DNA of 64,000 nucleotides from Elmis aenea (lineage: Eukaryota; Arthropoda; Insecta; Coleoptera; Elmidae). A program made the position numbers and the translations under genes. Positions 61,701-64,000 of this stretch are shown here, in pieces (within the stretch, counting starts at the first letter, position 1; every line of letters begins with the position of its first letter). Location of the stretch: contig OX393578.1 in the NCBI GenBank assembly GCA_947652605.1, positions 52,335,415-52,399,414 on the forward strand. The letters are read 5' to 3'. Under the pieces are notes generated by a model, which searched no databases, was not told the DNA's origin, and saw nothing but the letters and a program-made list of their open reading frames with translations.

Positions 61701-62483
61701 CATTTATTTATAAGCTTCTGTTTACTTGGGTCATTTTTTTCTGGAGGATCATATATTTCTAACGTTGGTATTATTTTGAGTGTTAAAGGTGAGTTTTCTT
61801 GAGCTCCAGCAACATACTCGACACCTCCCAATTTCCATTCTCCAGCAGAATTTACAAATATTGACCATATGTTTACATTATTGTGTCTCAAATTACCATC
61901 ATTGTTCAGAAACGACAGAGCCCTCTGAAGCAAACACATTACATTCAAAAATATCCTACTACATCTCAATAGTAATATACTTTGGCACAACAGTTAGTTT
62001 ATAGGCAATTATCATTTTAACAGATTAAATCGAATTCAACATGTTTACTCTTGGCAGTTAATATTATGAGAGGTAGTAATTGTTTAATCGTTAATAAAAC
62101 CTTACCGTTATTTGAAAAATACCCCAGGCAATATACAGTTCCTTTTGTGGGCCATCTAAACTTAATTTTTCTATGTGATACAACAATGGCTCGACATATT
62201 CTGTCGCTAAATACAGAACCTTATCGGATTCTAAACCGTCCAAATATGTTAATACGCTAGGGTGCCTTAATGTTTTTAAACGTTTCATAGATGCTTTTGC
62301 TACGTCCAGTTGTGCTTCTGAGCCATTTTTAATATCATAAACAAATACTGATACGTCTTCATTGGTGCCTTTTTTCTTTCCTTTATGCAGTGTCCACACA
62401 CTTTTTTCTTGTAAACTTGACACTTGTTCACAAATTTCAAAACTAAAATCTTTACATGGATCTCGAGAGAAAAATGACCACAT
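55796..62483 (-). CDS. Scyl1: SCYL1 / Yata, N-terminal kinase-like COPI regulator
   Basis: Eleven exons: 62106-62483, 61701-61924, 61558-61648, 61184-61498, 60882-61103, 60580-60808, 59353-59544, 59119-59283, 58907-59055, 58704-58847 and 55796-56131. They total 2445 nt (814 aa; human 808). The family start MWSFFSRDP was chosen over an in-frame upstream ATG. The pseudokinase (about 13-320) lacks the catalytic motifs: VSVFVYDIK replaces VAIK, HNN replaces HRD and GGVEY replaces DFG. Next come HEAT repeats ([41 protein letters not shown]), an Ala/Trp region (AATWAGWAV), acidic DNWGD and EEWGSLEEE motifs, and a basic coiled coil ending [12 protein letters not shown]1 acts in Golgi-to-ER COPI traffic. 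The terminus differs from the RKLD COPI tail of mammals. Confidence 0.95.
56392..56588. mobile_element. GAGGTCTTTCAAG MITE, copy 2, TA duplication
   Basis: GAGGTCTTTCAAGATAAACT and AGTTTATCTTGAAAGACCTC are perfect inverse ends, with TA on both sides. It lies in the last SCYL1 intron. Confidence 0.82.
56975..58175. mobile_element. fold-back TA element, CAGGGTGGACC family, in Scyl1 intron
   Basis: It is nearly full length and collinear with 14870-16042: TACAGGGTGGACCAATGTCG at the left, GAATTTGGTCC then CTGTA at the right, where four bases of the terminus are lost. The arms pair for about 500 bp. Confidence 0.88.
58276..58660 (+). pseudogene. non-LTR retrotransposon 3' remnant
   Basis: Fragments in shifting frames read [25 protein letters not shown] and [12 protein letters not shown], then [15 protein letters not shown], the style of the C-terminal end of RTE-like reverse transcriptases. 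It ends in a short (AAT)n tail near 58646, as RTE-type elements often do. It lies in a SCYL1 intron. Confidence 0.6.
59769..60080. mobile_element. 312-bp hAT MITE, CAGGGGTTTGGAGC
   Basis: The ends CAGGGGTTTG and CAAACCCCTG are inverse, with a perfect 8-bp duplication ATCAAAAT (59761-59768, 60081-60088). The interior is rich in GGAGCGG/GGAGCA words near both ends. Confidence 0.88.
60171..60335 (+). repeat. 20-23 bp tandem repeat, about 7-8 copies
   Basis: The unit is GAACAAATGACAATCAAGAA with an optional extra GAA, repeated head to tail. It lies inside the reverse-transcriptase remnant and seems to have expanded from its own sequence. Confidence 0.85.
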
Positions 62484-62745
62484 ATTGTAAAAAGTCACAT
62501 TAACGAGCACAAAACGAAATAAATATAAACTTTTAAATACCTAACCTAAATGCCATCTCAATAGTTTTGACGTTTATATATTTTGGTTGATAAAACAGTT
62601 TGACATAATTTTTATATTGCTGGTACTAAATTTTTAACACTAGATGGTGCAGGTGCATTTAATATTTGACATGCGGCTTAATAATTTTTGACTTTTATAA
62701 AGGCGGGAAAAGTGTAAAAGTAAAAAATTTAGTTATTGTTATAAA
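62484..62745. promoter_or_regulatory. 262-bp divergent intergenic region, Scyl1 / PolE2
   Basis: The start codons of SCYL1 and POLE2 face away from each other across this gap. It should hold both promoters. No motif is assigned. Confidence 0.5.
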
Positions 62746-64000
62746 ATGTCGAGTTTGGATATTTTAACAAAGAAATTATTCAATGTCTTTAAATTAGGTG
62801 GATTCGTTGTAAGAAGGTTAATTTGTGTGTAATTTTGAGTGGTTGTGAAATTAACCTATAATTTTAGAGAATTTTGTTCGTATGTGGTCCAAAAACTGTA
62901 CGAAGAAAATATTCAACTGGAAAACAAAAACATTTTTGAATCGTGTGTCAAGAATTTATGTAGCACTTTGGAGAAACAGTGTTTAGCAGATAAAAGTATA
63001 GAAAAGGAACACATCACACGTGCAGTTGATGTAAAGTCGATCGAAATATTTTTAAGCTGATTGTTTACATTTAACTGCTTTTTTTTTAGGTTTATTTGCA
63101 CGCAGGCTATGATAAGCACGAAACTGTTTTTAACGTAATTAATGCGTTTGATTTTCCCAAATTAGTTTATGACCTTGATCGAAAATTATATCTGCCTGCT
63201 TCAAAGAAATCTAAATTTCTCTCAGATGGTAACACAAAATCCAAACTGTTTAATGATCGATATAATACAATCCTTCAAAGAACACTACGTAATTTTAAAA
63301 ATAAAATACTCGAAAACGAGCAAGATGAACTTTCTCTGCAAACAATCGATTATTTGCTTACAGTTACGCACATGACACTGAATAGAAAGTTAATTCTAGG
63401 TTGTTTATTTCAAGAATGTGATGGAAAATACTGTTTGGAAGATCCTACCGGGATGGTACAACTTGATTTAACCCATGCAAAGTAAGTATTGCTACAGAAT
63501 TTCACTTAATTTGAAATTGATTTTTATGTGAGTGTATTTAATTTTTAATAATATAGGTATCATGGAGGATTTTTTGTGGAAAACGGTTTTGTGCTAGTTA
63601 GCGGGTATTATGAAGATAAAATATTGCGTGTTTCATCAATGGTGTTACCCCCAGGGGAAGAATATAAAGATTCCAGGTACATTTTGTTTATTTGTAGCAA
63701 CATGCACATACTGAACATTCAATTTTTTTAGGATGTCATTTGGTAACGTCAACTACTTTGGTGGAAATTCGACGACTCCATTACGAGATTCCCTGAAATT
63801 GCAGGAATATTTACAACGCAATCCACATGACACAATTTTATTTTTTTCCGATGTTTGGCTAGATCATCCTATGGTAAATATTCTTACAAGCCGCCACTGG
63901 TACTAAGTTGGCCGAACTTAAATTATCACGCTGCAATAATTCATTCCATGAAATTTGTTTTAGATTTTTGAGAAACTCGAGGTACTGTTCGAAGGAGTAC
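62746..64000 (+). CDS. PolE2: DNA polymerase epsilon subunit 2 (B subunit), 5' part
   Basis: Exons 62746-62816, 62868-63030, 63090-63481, 63557-63676 and 63732-63873 are complete, and a sixth starts at 63964 and runs off the window; 308 residues are visible. The N-terminal helical domain (KKLFNVFKLGGFVVRR) is followed by VFNVINAFDFPKLVYD, LIYLLTVT-type linker, the OB fold (CDGKYCLEDPTGMVQLDL) and YGNI-type FGNVNYFGGNS leading into the inactive calcineurin-like phosphoesterase domain (TILFFSDVWLDHP). This matches the B subunit of the leading-strand polymerase epsilon holoenzyme. Introns are 51-90 nt and repeat-free. Confidence 0.93.

Overview
This is nuclear DNA of an insect, probably a holometabolous one; a beetle is plausible but cannot be proved from the window. 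It is very AT-rich. Genes are split by small GT-AG introns, and the orthologs are unmistakably insect or metazoan: Salvador, the PP2A B56 subunit Widerborst, Sec23, SCYL1/Yata and a MoaE-MBIP fusion as known from the Drosophila ATAC complex. I assembled every gene below by hand from splice signals. For each complete gene the exon lengths sum to a multiple of three and the joined protein reads through the expected family motifs.

Layout, left to right: TTLL5-type tubulin polyglutamylase (-, 3' part outside the window); an unrecognised 129-residue membrane protein (+); salvador (-); an SLC25A45/48-like mitochondrial carrier (+); a 5.4 kb gene-free stretch; widerborst/B56 (-, about 12 kb with TE-filled introns); JNK-associated membrane protein Jamp (+); Wdr92/DNAAF10 (-); the bicistronic Mocs2 locus (+) encoding MOCS2A, MOCS2B and an apparent alternatively spliced MOCS2B-MBIP fusion; CHP1 (+); Sec23 (-); glucosamine-6-phosphate N-acetyltransferase (+); SCYL1 (-); and the 5' part of DNA polymerase epsilon subunit 2 (+, runs off the right edge).

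Twelve of the fourteen cistrons are arranged as six head-to-head pairs. The gaps between start codons are 345, 190, 944, 190, 202 and 262 bp, so bidirectional promoters are likely. Most products are housekeeping: COPII coat, retrograde traffic (SCYL1), Hippo scaffold, PP2A targeting, molybdopterin synthase, hexosamine synthesis and replication.

The rest of the window is dominated by non-autonomous transposons, nearly all in introns and intergenic gaps. The main class is long fold-back elements ending in TACAGGGTG...CACCCTGTA, in about 20 copies or fragments of several unrelated interior families, many nested in each other. One nested copy can be compared with an empty site in a second copy of its host element, which shows a TA target duplication. 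There are also hAT-type elements with 8-bp duplications (one with a BED-finger transposase remnant), an internally deleted DD41D (rosa-like) mariner, non-LTR reverse-transcriptase remnants and several short MITEs. I saw no tRNA, rRNA, CRISPR array or viral gene.
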